Shown piece after piece: positions 12,961 to 26,679 of a DNA stretch of 64,000 bases. The stretch covers positions 8,956,501-9,020,500 of the forward strand of contig CM070875.1 of the NCBI GenBank assembly GCA_036365515.1, given 5' to 3'. The stretch is from Torymus aiolomorphi (Eukaryota; Arthropoda; Insecta; Hymenoptera; Torymidae). The notes under the pieces were generated by a model that saw nothing but the letters and a program-made list of their open reading frames with translations, was not told where the DNA came from and ran no database searches. Each line of letters opens with the position of its first letter. Within the stretch, counting starts at the first letter, position 1. The position numbers and the translations under genes are program-made.

Positions 12961-13100
12961 GCGATAAAATCTGGCCTTTGTCTCAACCCCTACAAGATGC
13001 AGGCAATTCTTTTTGCTTCTAAACACGCAGTAAGTAAAATAAATAAAATGGAATTTTCATGGATCGAGCTTGGGCCAGGTATCACAATCCCATTTTCTAA
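12214..13100 (+). mobile_element. Non-LTR reverse-transcriptase fragment, copy 1, split by a (CT)n array
   Basis: Part of a roughly 0.88-kb repeat shared with 37904-38784. Frame 12705 encodes the RT palm motifs VLGPLLFYLYIDDV and YAEDLQIYIQV (the catalytic YADD box changed to YAED). Upstream, two in-frame stops interrupt the TTNLGVPQG region. After the CT array (about 12872-12958) the RT continues in another frame (frame 12688) with WAIKSGLCLNPYKMQAILF, so the array breaks the reading frame. The 12214-12600 part is AT-rich and of unknown origin. Dead copy. Confidence 0.75.
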
Positions 13101-13106
13101 GAATGT

Positions 13107-14388
13107 CTCACGCAAAAAAAAAAATGTGTGGGCTATATATTGCCCACAGTGTTGGACAAGTATGGGCAATATATGGGCCATTGCAAGCCACATTAGAGCA
13201 ATATATGGGAGATACTCGGCTCTGGCGCCTGAACCGAATTCGAGCTGGAATCGAGCCATAGTATTCCCACCAGTATCCCATATAGTTCCCACACGGAAAA
13301 AAATTTGGAAGCCTGGGATGTCGGAGGTTGGAATCAACAGGACTCCAACAATTTCGGTTGTGTACGGATGCCATGTTGGAATGGCAGAGACTCCGAGACT
13401 TTCGATGCCGTGGGGATCCGCCCAATGGAGTCCTCAGGCCCCCATTCTTGGTATCTCAGCGGTCGACTACGTTCCCCTTCTCTCAACGCTATCGCGCCAG
13501 GATACCAGAGATGGGGGCCTCTGGCGTCCAAAGTGTAATCGCTACAACACCGGAAATCTCGGAGTCTGGGGATGACAGAATTGGAGTTCAGAGCGTTACG
13601 TTTTTGAATCGTAAAGCCTCCGAAGATATTGGATTCTTACAGGTTCAACTTTATACATACCGGAGGTTTGGAGATTCGAAATTTTTTTCCGTGCATATTA
13701 GTCCCATATTTATTTTCATGAGAACCATTAATAAAAAAAAAAATAAATAAATAAATAAATAAATAAGCGTAAAAAACAATCCTATTGTGCATGTACTGTG
13801 ACTATAAAATATAAAAAAAAAAAATTCTTTGAGTGGATTCGAACCTCGAATCTTTAAAATACTAGACTTGCTCACTATCGACTGAGCTATTTAATTATGT
13901 TTATATCAAAAGATCAAATGGAGGTTAATACTTGAACGACATCATCATTCATTTCAGATTACAGCCTAGATAATCTCCATTTGATCCTTTGATATAAACA
14001 TAACTAAATAGCTCAGTCGGTAGCGAGCAAGTCTAGTAATTCAAAGGTTCGAGGTTCGAATCCACTCAAAGAATTTTTTTTTTATATTTTACAGTCCCCT
14101 TACATGCACAATAGGATTGTTTTTTACGCTTATTTATTTATTTATTTTTTGTTAATAGTTCTCATGAAAATAAATATGGGACTAATATGGCAACTATATG
14201 GGAACTATATGGGATACTGGTGGGAATACTATGTCCCGATTCCAGCCCGAATTCGGCTCAGGTGCCGGAGCCGAGTATCTCCCATATATTGCTCTAATGT
14301 GGCTTGCAATGGCCCATATATTGCCTATACTTGTCTAACACTGTGGGCAATATATGGCCCACAATTTTTTTTTGCGTGGGAGTAATTT
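13107..14388. mobile_element. Foldback element with tRNA-like arms and ATATGGG words
   Basis: The outer arms (13107-13291 with 13694-13926, and 13975-14388) are inverted copies around a spacer of about 48 bp. The ends read CTCACGCAAAAA and, mirrored, TTTTTTGCGTGGG. ATATGGG/CCCATAT words recur throughout. Each arm has a tRNA-like block. The right arm has a box A-like TAGCTCAGTCGG at 14009-14020 and a box B GGTTCGAATCC at 14053-14063. The left arm mirrors these at 13835-13845 and 13879-13889. The left arm is interrupted by a separate 402-bp element. Confidence 0.7.
13292..13693. mobile_element. 402-bp MITE nested in the foldback left arm
   Basis: Inverted ends CACGGAAAAAAATTT and AAATTTTTTTCCGTG. 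The uninterrupted right arm of the host foldback shows the pre-insertion sequence, which proves that this is a later insertion. The interior repeats TCGGAG/CTCCGA-type words. No coding capacity. Confidence 0.7.
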
Positions 14389-14411
14389 CAAAATTCATTA
14401 GTCTGAGTACG

Positions 14412-15045
14412 AATTCAATATTTGTATAGACACGGCCTATTATTATTTGAACCATTGCTGGATTTTTTTAAATTCATAAATGGAGGATAATACCCATACG
14501 GTACTTCGAATGGATATTTATTGACATTTAATAGCTTTTCTGGAAAAATTTGTACATGTATATGATCAACTACATCCGTCATAATATCACCATAGAAATT
14601 GTTGAACGAATATCTTAAAATTGTTGATTTCGCAAATTCACTAGTATTCAGATATGTTGTATTTAAATCAAGGGTCATTATGGAGTAGTCAAGGAAATGT
14701 TTTGACCATGCATATTTAAAAACTTTTTCCATGAAAACACTTCGGTATTAATCGTTGAGGTGGGAGATGAACGAAAACATCAGTTAACAATTTTATTTGA
14801 TTGTAATTATGAACTTCTAAAAAAACATTTAGTGAGCTCTTCTGAAGGTTTTTAAATATTGATTTATTATTTACCTTTACACTTATTATTTCATAATTAA
14901 TTATCATAACTGGTCTTTGATTACTTAATTTTTTAATAAAGGACTCTGTCAAAGTTTTGTTTCTTATTATAATATTAGATATAAAGATATTTACGTGATA
15001 AAAATCAGCAGATGATAGTAAACGTATTGTAATACTTCATAGACT
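14412..15045 (-). pseudogene. Ionotropic-receptor-like N-terminal remnant
   Basis: Minus-strand frames give an upstream segment with SFIKKLSNQRPVMIINYE (from about 15025 to 14730) and, after a one-base frame change near 14730, a segment with EKVFKYAWSKHFLDYSIMTL and then IFPEKLLNVNKYPFEV and YYPPF (to about 14418). The FP-KL-N----Y-----Y-PP block is characteristic of the region before the ligand-binding domain of divergent insect ionotropic (chemosensory) receptors. The S1 and S2 lobes and the ion-channel domain are absent. Similarity stops where the foldback element begins (14388), so the gene looks truncated by that insertion. An intron rather than a frameshift at 14730 is possible but would not restore the missing domains. 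Confidence 0.55.
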
Positions 15046-16039
15046 TTTAAAAGAATGATTAATTTATTACAGTTTCTTTTTCGGCATAATTTTTGTTTTC
15101 AAATGCGTATTGATATTCCAGTTTGCCCAATGTTGGTTATTGATTATTGGATTGTAACTAATTATAGCACATCAGTATGCAAAGTAAATGATTCTAGAAC
15201 ATTATAGCGCAATAGTATGTGACTAGCGTAACTAGCGTGACAAGCTTATTTAAATGCATTCTATTCCATAAATACTTTTCATGAAAGTATTCTGAAGTTG
15301 TTGCTGTTACGAGTGCAAAGCCAATTATTTAAACATAAAACCAATCATTTAATAATAATTTCCAATACTTTTTTAAATATCCACGATTAAAAAAGAAAGC
15401 TTCGTAAATCTATCTTTTGTATCAAATCTAAATCAGCGCGAACTTAACTGGGACGCTTTATTTGAACTTTAACCTGCGGCGGGTAATACTTCGCGCTCGT
15501 AATTTGATTCAGCTTTATTAAATATTAAAACCAGCAGATCTATATTCGTAATATTCTCTAATTTTACGATCGCCGGAGCTATATTTAAAACTAATTAGAG
15601 AATTCTCCGGCGCCGCTTCGCGCGTTATAATTAGGATCATATTTAGAGGTTACGCGACGATCGGCCTGATTATTATGACTGGCCACGATCCTCAATTAGC
15701 GAAATGTATTCAATTAACAAAATGAATATGCATCGTGCACTTCCTAAAATGATATGGAATATGCAAATCAACGAAAAAACGAAATTATTAAAATTTAATA
15801 ATCGCAAGAAGTAATGACAAAATAAATTATTAATAAAATAAACAGCCAGTATGATTTTTATTACGAAAATACCATTCTCGAAAGTAACTACTTCTCAATC
15901 AGTATGAATAAAAATGCAAAAGTAAAGCATTCTTTTTGGACATATAATACGACAATTCTGTAATGGCCCTAAATATATTTGTCATCGAACCCAATTAGAT
16001 AAAAACCTGACCGGGCGAAAGACGCGAAATAAACAGAAA
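15046..16039. other. AT-rich intergenic DNA
   Basis: No gene recognised. A GC-richer patch at 15470-15670 has no reading frame. Confidence 0.5.
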
Positions 16040-17060
16040 TCAATTTACCCTAAATACAGTTTGATTCATTATAGGATCCCTACACATCCATCATCCCATC
16101 CCTGACTCATCTGTAACAGCGGAACCTTTACCAATCTTTTTTTTTTCTCCGTGCCGCTTGAATTCTCATGGAAGCTAGCGTACATCTCCCGAGTAGATTG
16201 AATTGGAATCTCCCTAGTTTTTTACAAACATCCACACACGCATATATATATATACCCGCGCGCGCACCCCCTTATCGACTTGCCGCTCGCTCGCGAAACT
16301 ATTTCCGCGACGAGATCGCGTTTTAAAGATCCATCGTCGGAAGTCCCCCACCCTCCCTCATATACATATCCAAACACATGCATATGCACAAGCGTACACA
16401 TATAATACCTCCCCCACCTCCCATGTACTGTACATCTAACTAACCAGGAGAGCACAGGCTGCCTGACCCGCTTTGAGCTAGCTAGCTCGCGAGCGCGCCT
16501 TGAAACTTGCAAAAGGCTTTCCTCCGCGCGAAGACTCGCTTTCTCTCTCTCGCTCTTCCTCTCTGTATCTCTTTGACGACGACAGCGGCGGCGACGACGA
16601 CGAGGAGGCTCCTCTTTTCGACCTTTATAACGCCGGTGTGTGCGCGCGCGCGCGCGACTATACGCGATTAATCGCAAGAGTTGCCGAGCCGTCACGCGCA
16701 CACGCGCAGCTTCCACGCTCCACGGTTAATCCCCCGTGCTCGAGTCTGCTCTCCTACCGATGCCATTTAGTGAGCGCGCCCCGGGAAAATTCGCAGCAGC
16801 TGGCGGAGAGAGACAGAGAGAGGGAGAGAATCTTGAGGAGAATCTATGTAGCGTGAGAGGGTGAAAAGTGAAGATTGCGTTATTAGTAGAGAGGGTTTTG
16901 ATGCGAGATATAGGTGAAAATTTTAGTTTGACGCGGAATTTGTGGTTCATATGTCAAAGGTTTTTTATTAGAAAATTCTGTGAAGATTAGTTGTAGAAGT
17001 TTAGAATTATATTTGAAAATGACTTTGTAGTCTAAATTTTACGATCGCGTAAACTATATT
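16040..17060. promoter_or_regulatory. Skew-switch island 4 (flip near 16800)
   Basis: C-rich left flank with CT tracts and a CGACGACGA-type patch around 16577-16603. GA/GT-rich right flank from 16806. CpG-dense. The frames crossing it are low-complexity. Confidence 0.45.
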
Positions 17061-17377
17061 GGATATAGGTACTAATTTTCGTATTTTGAGACTTAATATT
17101 TTTCCAGCAATCATTTTAATTGATGCAACAAGTTTTGAATGTAGCACATGGAACAATTTTAGTAGATATTTATAAATTTTGTATTTTTTGTATTTTATAA
17201 TATTTTTCTAGCGCGCAGTACTCTTATAAAAAGAAAATATTTTTTAGCTGCTGTAGTGAAAATCGCGCAGGTGTATTTGATACACTTTGAACGGTAAATT
17301 GTTATGATTGCGAAACGATATTTAAAATTGTTTTTAATTATTTTTGTGGATGTCCATGATTTCGGGATAGCACGCCA

Positions 17378-17425
17378 GACATATTTTGGCAAGTTTAATA
17401 CTCGAATGGGTGACCGATTGGCAGA
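17378..17425 (+). repeat. 5S rRNA-like fragment (internal promoter region)
   Basis: TTAATACTCGAATGGGTGACCG at 17393-17414 resembles the highly conserved 5S rRNA segment that carries the box C part of its internal promoter. Only this short part matches. The rest of a 5S gene is absent, so it is at most a decayed pseudogene or a 5S-derived SINE piece. Confidence 0.35.
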
Positions 17426-17552
17426 ATAGAATTTATCTATTTAATCTATTAATTTATCTATTTATTTTATTTAATCTCTGGACCAATATTTTTTCAGAAT
17501 AAAATTATTTCTAACTCTAATTTATAAATAAATATGTATCAATGGCAAATGT

Positions 17553-17628
17553 GTTATAGTGAATTACACTATAACGATGTTATAGTGAATTACACTATAA
17601 CGATGTTATAATGAAATACACTATAAAC
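17553..17628. repeat. Three 26-bp tandem units, each a small palindrome
   Basis: Three units contain TTATAGTGAATTACACTATAA (the third mutated), spaced by CGATG. Each unit can fold on itself. Confidence 0.8.
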
Positions 17629-17668
17629 ATTGATTACAAGTTGATTTTCTTGTTTGTATTGGATATAG

Positions 17669-17759
17669 TAATTAAGGAGCTATTCGGAATAAGGGCGTTC
17701 TCTTATGGATTTTTCATAAGAGAAACGCCTATATTCCGAATACCTAGCTGCTTAATTAA
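17669..17759. repeat. Long hairpin, ~39-bp stem, 7-nt loop
   Basis: Left arm 17669-17707 and right arm 17715-17759 pair with few mismatches (TTCGGAATA...GGCGTT...TCTTATG), with loop GATTTTT. It is not part of the flanking repeat. Confidence 0.8.
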
Positions 17760-17767
17760 AAATGAAA

Positions 17768-18350
17768 TATCAGGTGGAAATCCAAAACATTTTATAACTA
17801 ATAACTGACCATTTATATTAGAAACTTGCTATAAAATGGGAATTTCTCTTGTCCAGTTTCTAGCTCCCTATGAAACGCTTTTCTCCTATTATTGGGCCAT
17901 TTAATAGATTGAAAAATAGAATGAGTTTTTCAAAGACAAGCACAATCTTGTTCTTGAGTATTTTAAAGGTATTAAAACTGATCAGTTTCTTTAGTCTGGA
18001 AATGGCTAGTAGAAGGCTTGCTGTTGTGACAGGGAGTGAGAGAGACAGAATCAGATAGAGAAATAAAAGTTTTGCTGAAGTATTCATAGAATGAGTACAA
18101 CAAATGATTTATTATTTAATGTTATTTATGTATATTTTGGTATAAGCCATCCAATGCACTTTAATCCTCTTTCCTCAAAGATACAATTAGTAAATAAATC
18201 AAATTCGAATATTTTGTTGTTACGTCAATCTAAGAAATAGGCAAATAATGGTCGAAAATTCGTTTCAACATAGCGATTAATTAGCCAGTTTTGCTAGCTA
18301 TTTTCTAACTTCTTAGCCATTTCATATAGATGAATTTCTAGCAGGGATAT
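17768..18350. mobile_element. CCCTGGTAGAAAT-family element, copy B
   Basis: About 580 bp, collinear with 55577-56127 across nearly its whole length (shared blocks such as AACTTGCTATAAAATGGGAA and CCATTTAATAGATTGAAAAA). The right end, AATTTCTAGCAGGGATA, is a variant of the family terminus. The left terminus is eroded. No coding capacity. Confidence 0.65.
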
Positions 18351-18834
18351 GCTGTAATTTTAATAGAATAAATCAATATTCAATGTAAATATTTGCAATA
18401 TTTGATGAAACATCTTCTTGAGTTTCCCATTGTGGCAATCCATTAAAATACAATATATTTGAATACTAATAACTTACGAAACCAACAATATCAAGACATT
18501 TGTTCAATTCTTTCTGTGGTGTTAGTATAACGGGTAGTATGATTAATAATATTTAATCATTTTTTGTAACGATTTTTTCCTAATAATTATATCAAATGTT
18601 AATAAATATCACTTAATATTGATCAATCATCAGTGACTGCTTTTCATCCATTTTTCCCATGTTAAATTTTTATTAAAAAAAAATTGATGTGCGGGTAAAA
18701 CAGACCGGTCACAAGACTGTTTTCAACTGTTCAACATTTTTCTCATGTAAAGTATATAAAGATAGAAAAAAATCATATGCAGGTGTATTTTAAAAAAAAT
18801 TTTGCGTCAGTTTTTAAATGTAAAATTGCTTATC
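18351..18834. other. AT-rich spacer
   Basis: No gene seen. 18711-18790 resembles 62133-62240 (shared CAACATTTTTCTCAT block), which marks an older interspersed repeat. Confidence 0.45.
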
Positions 18835-18971
18835 TCCCTGGTAGAAATCGTTCATTTTTCTCCCATTTTCTAGCCATTTTCTAGCGATTTCGGTCAACTC
18901 GCCATTAAATGGCTTGAAAATGGGAGAAAAATCGTATAAATGGGTGAAAAATGGACGATTCCCAGCAGGGA
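18835..18971. mobile_element. 137-bp palindromic MITE, CCCTGG-type ends
   Basis: Near-perfect inverted repeat. TCCCTGGTAGAAATCGTTC on the left and its variant complement on the right end in CAGCAGGGA. The words CCATTTTCTAGC and CCATTTTTC are repeated inside. Confidence 0.75.
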
Positions 18972-19276
18972 TATACAGAATGAAATAATTTGAAAAAGAA
19001 AACTAACAAGCAGTTACAAAGACAACCAAGGTTCTATTTGCATGCGATTACGGTGACCGTATTTTCAAATCAGTATCTCCGTAAAAGTTAAATAATATTC
19101 TTTAAATTTTACGAAAGCTTCGTGAATCAGGTATGAAATACACGATAAACATTACCGATAATTTGAATGAACTAAGAAAATCTCTAAGGTAGAGATTTCA
19201 CATATTAACATTATCGTGACAACAGAAATCGAAATTATTACATCCACAAATATTTAAAAGTAAAAAGTAAAAACCC

Positions 19277-19663
19277 TTAAGGGGGTGCCATAGCCGTATC
19301 ATTACCGACTGAGCAATTGGCACAGTTTCAAGCTTATTAAAAATAAAATACGTAAAATCACAAAAAATCAAGAGAACACTTCGCTGTGGTTTTGAACGTT
19401 CTATCTCCCAGTAAAAGTTTGAAGTTGAAATATTAAGTGTTTTTTGCAAAAACTTTGAACAAAACAAAATTCGGTTTCATTCAAAGTTTTTGCAAAAACA
19501 ACTTGATATTTCGACTCCAAAGTTTTACTGGGTGATAGAACGTTAAAAAACGCAGCGAAGTGTTCTCTTGATTTTTTGTGATTTTACGTATTTTTTTTTT
19601 TAATAAGCTTGAAACTGTGTCAATTGCTCGGTCGGTAATGGTAGGACTATGCCACCCCGTTAA
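19277..19663. mobile_element. 387-bp foldback with box-A-like ends
   Basis: The arms pair around a short loop at about 19462-19478. The outer part of each arm holds GCTCAGTCGGTAATG or its mirrored variant, similar to a tRNA A box. No convincing B box and no open frame. Confidence 0.65.
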
Positions 19664-19724
19664 CTCACTCGGAAGAATAAATAGAGAAGCAAAGCAATTC
19701 TCCTTCCCGACAACTGTTTATTGA

Positions 19725-21020
19725 GTAACAAACAATACCGCAACTCTATCATCCAACAATAACTGATTCTATATTGATTTCGTGTGTATAGTTATTTCGT
19801 TAATTTTTCCAACCCCTTCACAATTACAATACAACAAAATTTAATACAACATTATGAAACTGCATCATATCGTGTTGAAAAATACATCAACAGCAGGCTA
19901 GACGTTTTATTAGCAGCCACTCGGCGGAACCTCCGCGCGAATCGCATCGCCCTTTCCGCATCGCATTCGAAATCTCAATTAAAATTCACATTGCCTTCCG
20001 CCGGCGTGCGCTCTCTCGCTCTCCCGCGGGACAAAATTCTCAATTTTCAGCGCACGACTTTCTCTCTCTCCCACCCTATATCATTTTCCTTTATAATAAT
20101 ACACAGGGCACGCGGTGCGGACCTGGCAGCGCTTCAACTGCATATCTCAGCAGACGCACACCGACGCACACAAATACATATGCATATACATCCGCGTACG
20201 ATGATAAAAAGAAGTTTTCGGCGCTTTTCTTATACCAGTATATGCAGATAAAGAAGTGAAAGTAGAGCCGGAGCGCATACGTCCATATACATAGACGGGG
20301 AAGCCCGCGCGCGTCCGTGCCGGAGATTGTAATATCACGCGGCGACCCGCGACTCTCACTATCGAGCCATCAGGGGAGTTCGATACGTCGCCAGAGCATC
20401 GGCTTCTTCCGTCGTACCTCTCTCTTTCTCTCCCTCTTCGGAGAGAGTCAATATATCCGCAGCGCCGGCTGCTGTGCTCCTCACCCTGTCGCCGCTCTTT
20501 TCGTCTATCTACATATAATATACCTACATATATATCTCGCGCGTGCGTCTCGCGCGCCGCCGTCGTAGTCGTCGTTCACTCCACTTCATTCAGGTAGTGA
20601 TAAGCTGTGGGACCCCCTCTCGGTATTCATGTGTAAATATCCCACAGGCCCGACCTTCTCGAGAACGAGAGAAAGCGAGCTCGTAGCAGTAGCGGTCTGA
20701 GGAACACGCCCTATGTTGTACATAGTCTATATATAGCGCGGCTGTAATTTACCTGGACGGTAGCTTTTTTTTCTTGTGTTTTCCGAACGTTGGATGGTTG
20801 ATTCCCGGGGGTATATGATATTTAGAGAAAGTGGTGTTTGATTTTAAAAGACGTTTTATGGAAGTGTGAGGGTGTGTTTGCGCACGTGGGCGAGTATTTC
20901 GATATGTTATTGATTATTTCAGGTCAGTTGGATAGCCGATGTAATTTCTAAGTGTTCTAATTTCGCTGACTGAAATTTAATTGGTTGAAAATTTTAAAAA
21001 CTCGATATAGATAGAAGTTT
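19725..21020. promoter_or_regulatory. Skew-switch island 5 (flip near 20640)
   Basis: A/C-rich then CT-rich to about 20600, then G/T-rich (GTGAGGGTGTGTTTGCGCACG around 20867-20887). CpG-dense centre. Confidence 0.45.
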
Positions 21021-21340
21021 GTGGGTCGGAGGTATTTTGAAATTTCGTTAATTGACATTCAATTGTTCGAAATTTTCATTCCTATTTTGGTATAATTTTC
21101 AATTCACAATAATAATAAATTAAATTTTTACAGTATTCCTTTTTTATTATTCGATATTTGCAGCACCAGTAGTAAAATCAATTTCAATTCAAGCTTTCTC
21201 ATTGCATTTCCAATATCGTAGAAATTAATCAAAAAAGGAAATTTTCGCAGACAAAAATATTGTATACGTGATATACGTCACAAGCAAAAATTGTGGCAAA
21301 TCTTAAATTTTAACTTCAACCTTTTCAATTCATATTTTGG

Positions 21341-21829
21341 TACACTGAGAGAAATGTTGTAGGAAAATTTACTATAAATGTAAGAGAAATTACTATATTC
21401 TATACAGGAACTTTGGGACGGACTCGAATTATCATAAAATAGGTGTTTGAAATTTCGAACGTTCATAGTGAACGAAAATTTTTTGCCATTTTCAAATTTA
21501 GCCGAATTTGGCTACTTAATATATTTAAAATCGGATAATAACTGTATTTCTTCACTTCTCACTCTTGCAGTCACCAGTAAACCACACTCCGGGGAATTCT
21601 AACCAGAATTAGAAACTTTAAGTTAATATTTCGTTCATTATGAACGTTCGGAATTTCAAACACGTCATAAAATTTACTACGATTTATAGTAAAAATTGCT
21701 ATATACATAGTGTAAAAATTACTCAAAACATAGGGGTTATTACAATAAATTAAAGTAAATTTAATGATAATTTGAGTCTGTTCCACGGTTACTATAAATA
21801 TAGTAATTTTTCCTAAACCATTTTTCTCC
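21341..21829. mobile_element. CACTGAGAGAAAT / TTTCTCCGTG MITE, copy 1, with a nested insertion
   Basis: The same family as 27596-27847. The ends CACTGAGAGAAATG and CATTTTTCTCCGTG are flanked by TA on both sides. The interior is TTTACTATAAAT-type words. Interrupted at 21441-21665 by another element. Confidence 0.7.
21441..21665. mobile_element. 225-bp hAT-like MITE with 8-bp target duplication
   Basis: Inverted ends of about 36 bp start A(G/C)GTGTTTGAAATT and continue CGAACGTTCATA. The direct repeat CATAAAAT flanks it (21433-21440 and 21666-21673). The sister MITE at 27596-27847 shows the empty site. Eight-bp duplications are typical of hAT transposons. Confidence 0.75.
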
Positions 21830-21839
21830 GTGTATACTT

Positions 21840-23040
21840 CTGGAACAAATCACCCCATCAAAGGTAAACTTAATCAACTCAACCTCCCCAAGAACACACT
21901 ATATTCAACCTCCGATATTTCGTCCTTCCAGTTCTTCCATCTAAACACGAGCGAGCGCCTACGCCCCCGCGCCATTCTTACAAAACAATCACGCGATAAA
22001 ATCCTAGCCGTTCCTGCAACCCCCTCAAAAACTCCCGGGGCAACCGTCATTTTTCACCCACCAATTCATACACCGCCCACACGCACACATCACGAACGGA
22101 AAAATCGCGCACCGCAAAAAAGCCGCATCGCGCGCACAAACAAACCGAGCCGCCGCCTCCTACTCTCTCCCAAACAACCGCAAAAGAATCAGAGGCACGG
22201 TATATACATTTATACATATATATAGGTATATACAGCGAACGCTAAAAAAAAAGGAAAAACGCCGAAACCCTAAACAAATAGTGGCACTCAATCACGATGC
22301 TATCGAGCGGCAATAAATTCCGCTCGCGCGCGCTCGCACACAGACGCCGCCGCCGCCACCGCCGCGATCGAACGAGCCGGGGGTCCACAGAGGGAAAGAG
22401 AGAGACGGTAGCGCCACAGAGAGAGAGAGAGAGAGAGAGAGAGTACAGGGGTATAGAACGGAGCATAGCAGATATTTCACAATTAGTCGCGTATTCAGAA
22501 CGGGCAGGGCCCACAATGGCCAGCAGTAGCGGGACGTCTTGATTTCCGCGGCCGATAGTTCGATCTGATTAGTAGGTGACGCAGTAGTAGTAGTAGTAGT
22601 AGTTGTTGTAGTATACGCCATATAGGAGCTGGATGAATGGCAGCGCCAAGCGACGGGTTACTCCTCTTAATTTATCCCGCGGTACATATAGCGCTGTTGC
22701 GAACGCGAACGTCGCGCGTTGACGGTACCTGTGTTTGCGCATATAGTGGGAGAGAGAAGGGCCGTACAGTTTCATTAATATTAATTGATGGGTAATGAGG
22801 TTGCGCGTGTGGGTTTGAAAGGTCGCCGCCGATGTGACGTACGCAGATGGGAGGATTTTTTTTTCGAGGAGGCTGGTTATTTTTGGAATGTCGGGTGTGA
22901 TTGATTTTGGGTTCGTTATAGCTTGGCTGGAAGATTAATTTAACAATGTACTCGTGGTAATCGGGTGCACGCTTTATTTAGGTATTATTTTCGGAGAAGG
23001 AGATAGCGAAGGTCGAATTTATATTTAGATGGAAGATTTT
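21840..23040. promoter_or_regulatory. Skew-switch island 6 (flip near 22330)
   Basis: Hand counts: 21901-22020 C 43, G 16; 22801-22920 G 43, C 14. GA tract 22419-22443; TAG run 22584-22603. Confidence 0.5.
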
Positions 23041-23639
23041 TCTTTTTTTTTTTATATAAATTTCAATAAGTATAGGACGTCGCGTGATGTTTTATAGAAC
23101 TCGGAATTTCAATAACCATTACTATTATTTATAGGATATTCGTGGTAAAGCGATAATAAAGAATAAAGCGTATAGCTTCCCATAAAAATTCCTTTGAAAA
23201 TGGAAATTAAAATTATTGAACTCTCTTTTCGAAGAGTCTACTCGATAAAAAATAGGTTATGGGTTATGTAAAATGTTTCTCAACACCATACATTTTAAAT
23301 TACATATATAAGTCGGAGATGGAAGAAGTTACTGCGTGTAATTTTTTCTACTTCTAATTAACATACACGAAACACAAATCGATCCGAAAATAAGCTATTA
23401 ATTTTCCGTGACGATAAAATAAATTTCAATACACACCGGGATGGAATATAATTCAGCTTTGACTATATATTATAACGAGCCTCCGATGTTTGACGACCGT
23501 TATTATAGCGGGCATTTGCTAATTTTGAAAACAAACATAATTATGTCGTTCATAATTCACTCGAAACGGTTCCTGAAAAATAAAGATTTTTTTTACGATT
23601 CTCGTTAATTAGCAAACACTAGGAGGAAACATTGACTTT
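23041..23639. other. AT-rich spacer
   Basis: No feature recognised. Confidence 0.5.
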
Positions 23640-25700
<2,061 letters not shown>

Positions 25701-25782
25701 TTTTAAAAATATATTATGGACAAGAATGTTGTTAATGGAGATGTTAGTGGAAAATTTAATTGTGTGTGTGTGTGTGTGTATA

Positions 25783-26549
25783 TGTGGCTTCCAGGAATAA
25801 CGACTTAACCCACTTGAGGGTCAAAATTGAGTTAGCACCGGAATTTATACCTTCTAACTACCCTTTTTCATGTAGACTTGGCCTGAAAATCTGAATCGCG
25901 TTCAAAGAGCAAATGTCATCTAAGTGCATAACCACTTAACTGCACCTGTGCCCGGAAAACCCACTTAATCGAATATTTATATTCAATTAAAAGTACCGTT
26001 TTGAGGTCAATACTATACAATAAACAGATTATGACAACATACCTATTTTTATAGCAACAAAGATCAAAGGCAATAGATAATAGAAGGTAACACAACAGCT
26101 TTGATTGCTGGGCGATGGGGCGAGTGTACATAAACACTAACCGAGTATCGTTCGGTATCCGGTTTACCGAATTCCGTTGACTTGACGCATATTCCGTTGG
26201 GAGGCGCATGCGTGGGTATGAATATTTAAAAAAGAATTTGTATTCTATGTTTTAAGTGTAGAAATAACTATATGTTATTTATGTTATTTAAACCACTTAA
26301 CTGCACAGTTACTGGAATAATGACTTAACTGTATTGTTTTTTTTTGTTTATATACAAAGAACAAAAATGTATTCTAGCAGCTGACAGAGGGGTTCGAAAG
26401 ATATTCGATACCTTTGTAAATGTCTAAATTGTTATGACTCATCTAGCACATTTCGATCTTACATATGAAGTGTCATGACAGAAATTTTAAAACGTCGATT
26501 TATCGAAAACACGAACAAGTGGGTTAAGTCGTTATTCCTCGAAGCCACA
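25783..26549. mobile_element. 767-bp element with CACTTAACTGCAC words
   Basis: Inverted ends of about 33 bp begin TGTGGCTTCCAGGAATAACG, with the right end mirrored to CCACA. ACCACTTAACTGCAC recurs at about 25929 and 26291, with further ACTTAAC variants. The 97-codon minus frame inside has no domain. Confidence 0.7.
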
Positions 26550-26679
26550 GATATAATCTTAACAGTTCGTAGAATAATTTAAATACTTAACGTGCGTAAT
26601 AAAATTCTCAACGAAACATTAACTCATTTACGCTTCCAGTAACATTATATTAAAAAATTCGTTAAAATTTTGCAATTTT

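Noticed and set aside
13835..14063. Two functional tRNA genes in the foldback
   Set aside because: They are mirror copies within a mobile foldback, with a weak T-stem and no pairing acceptor stem.
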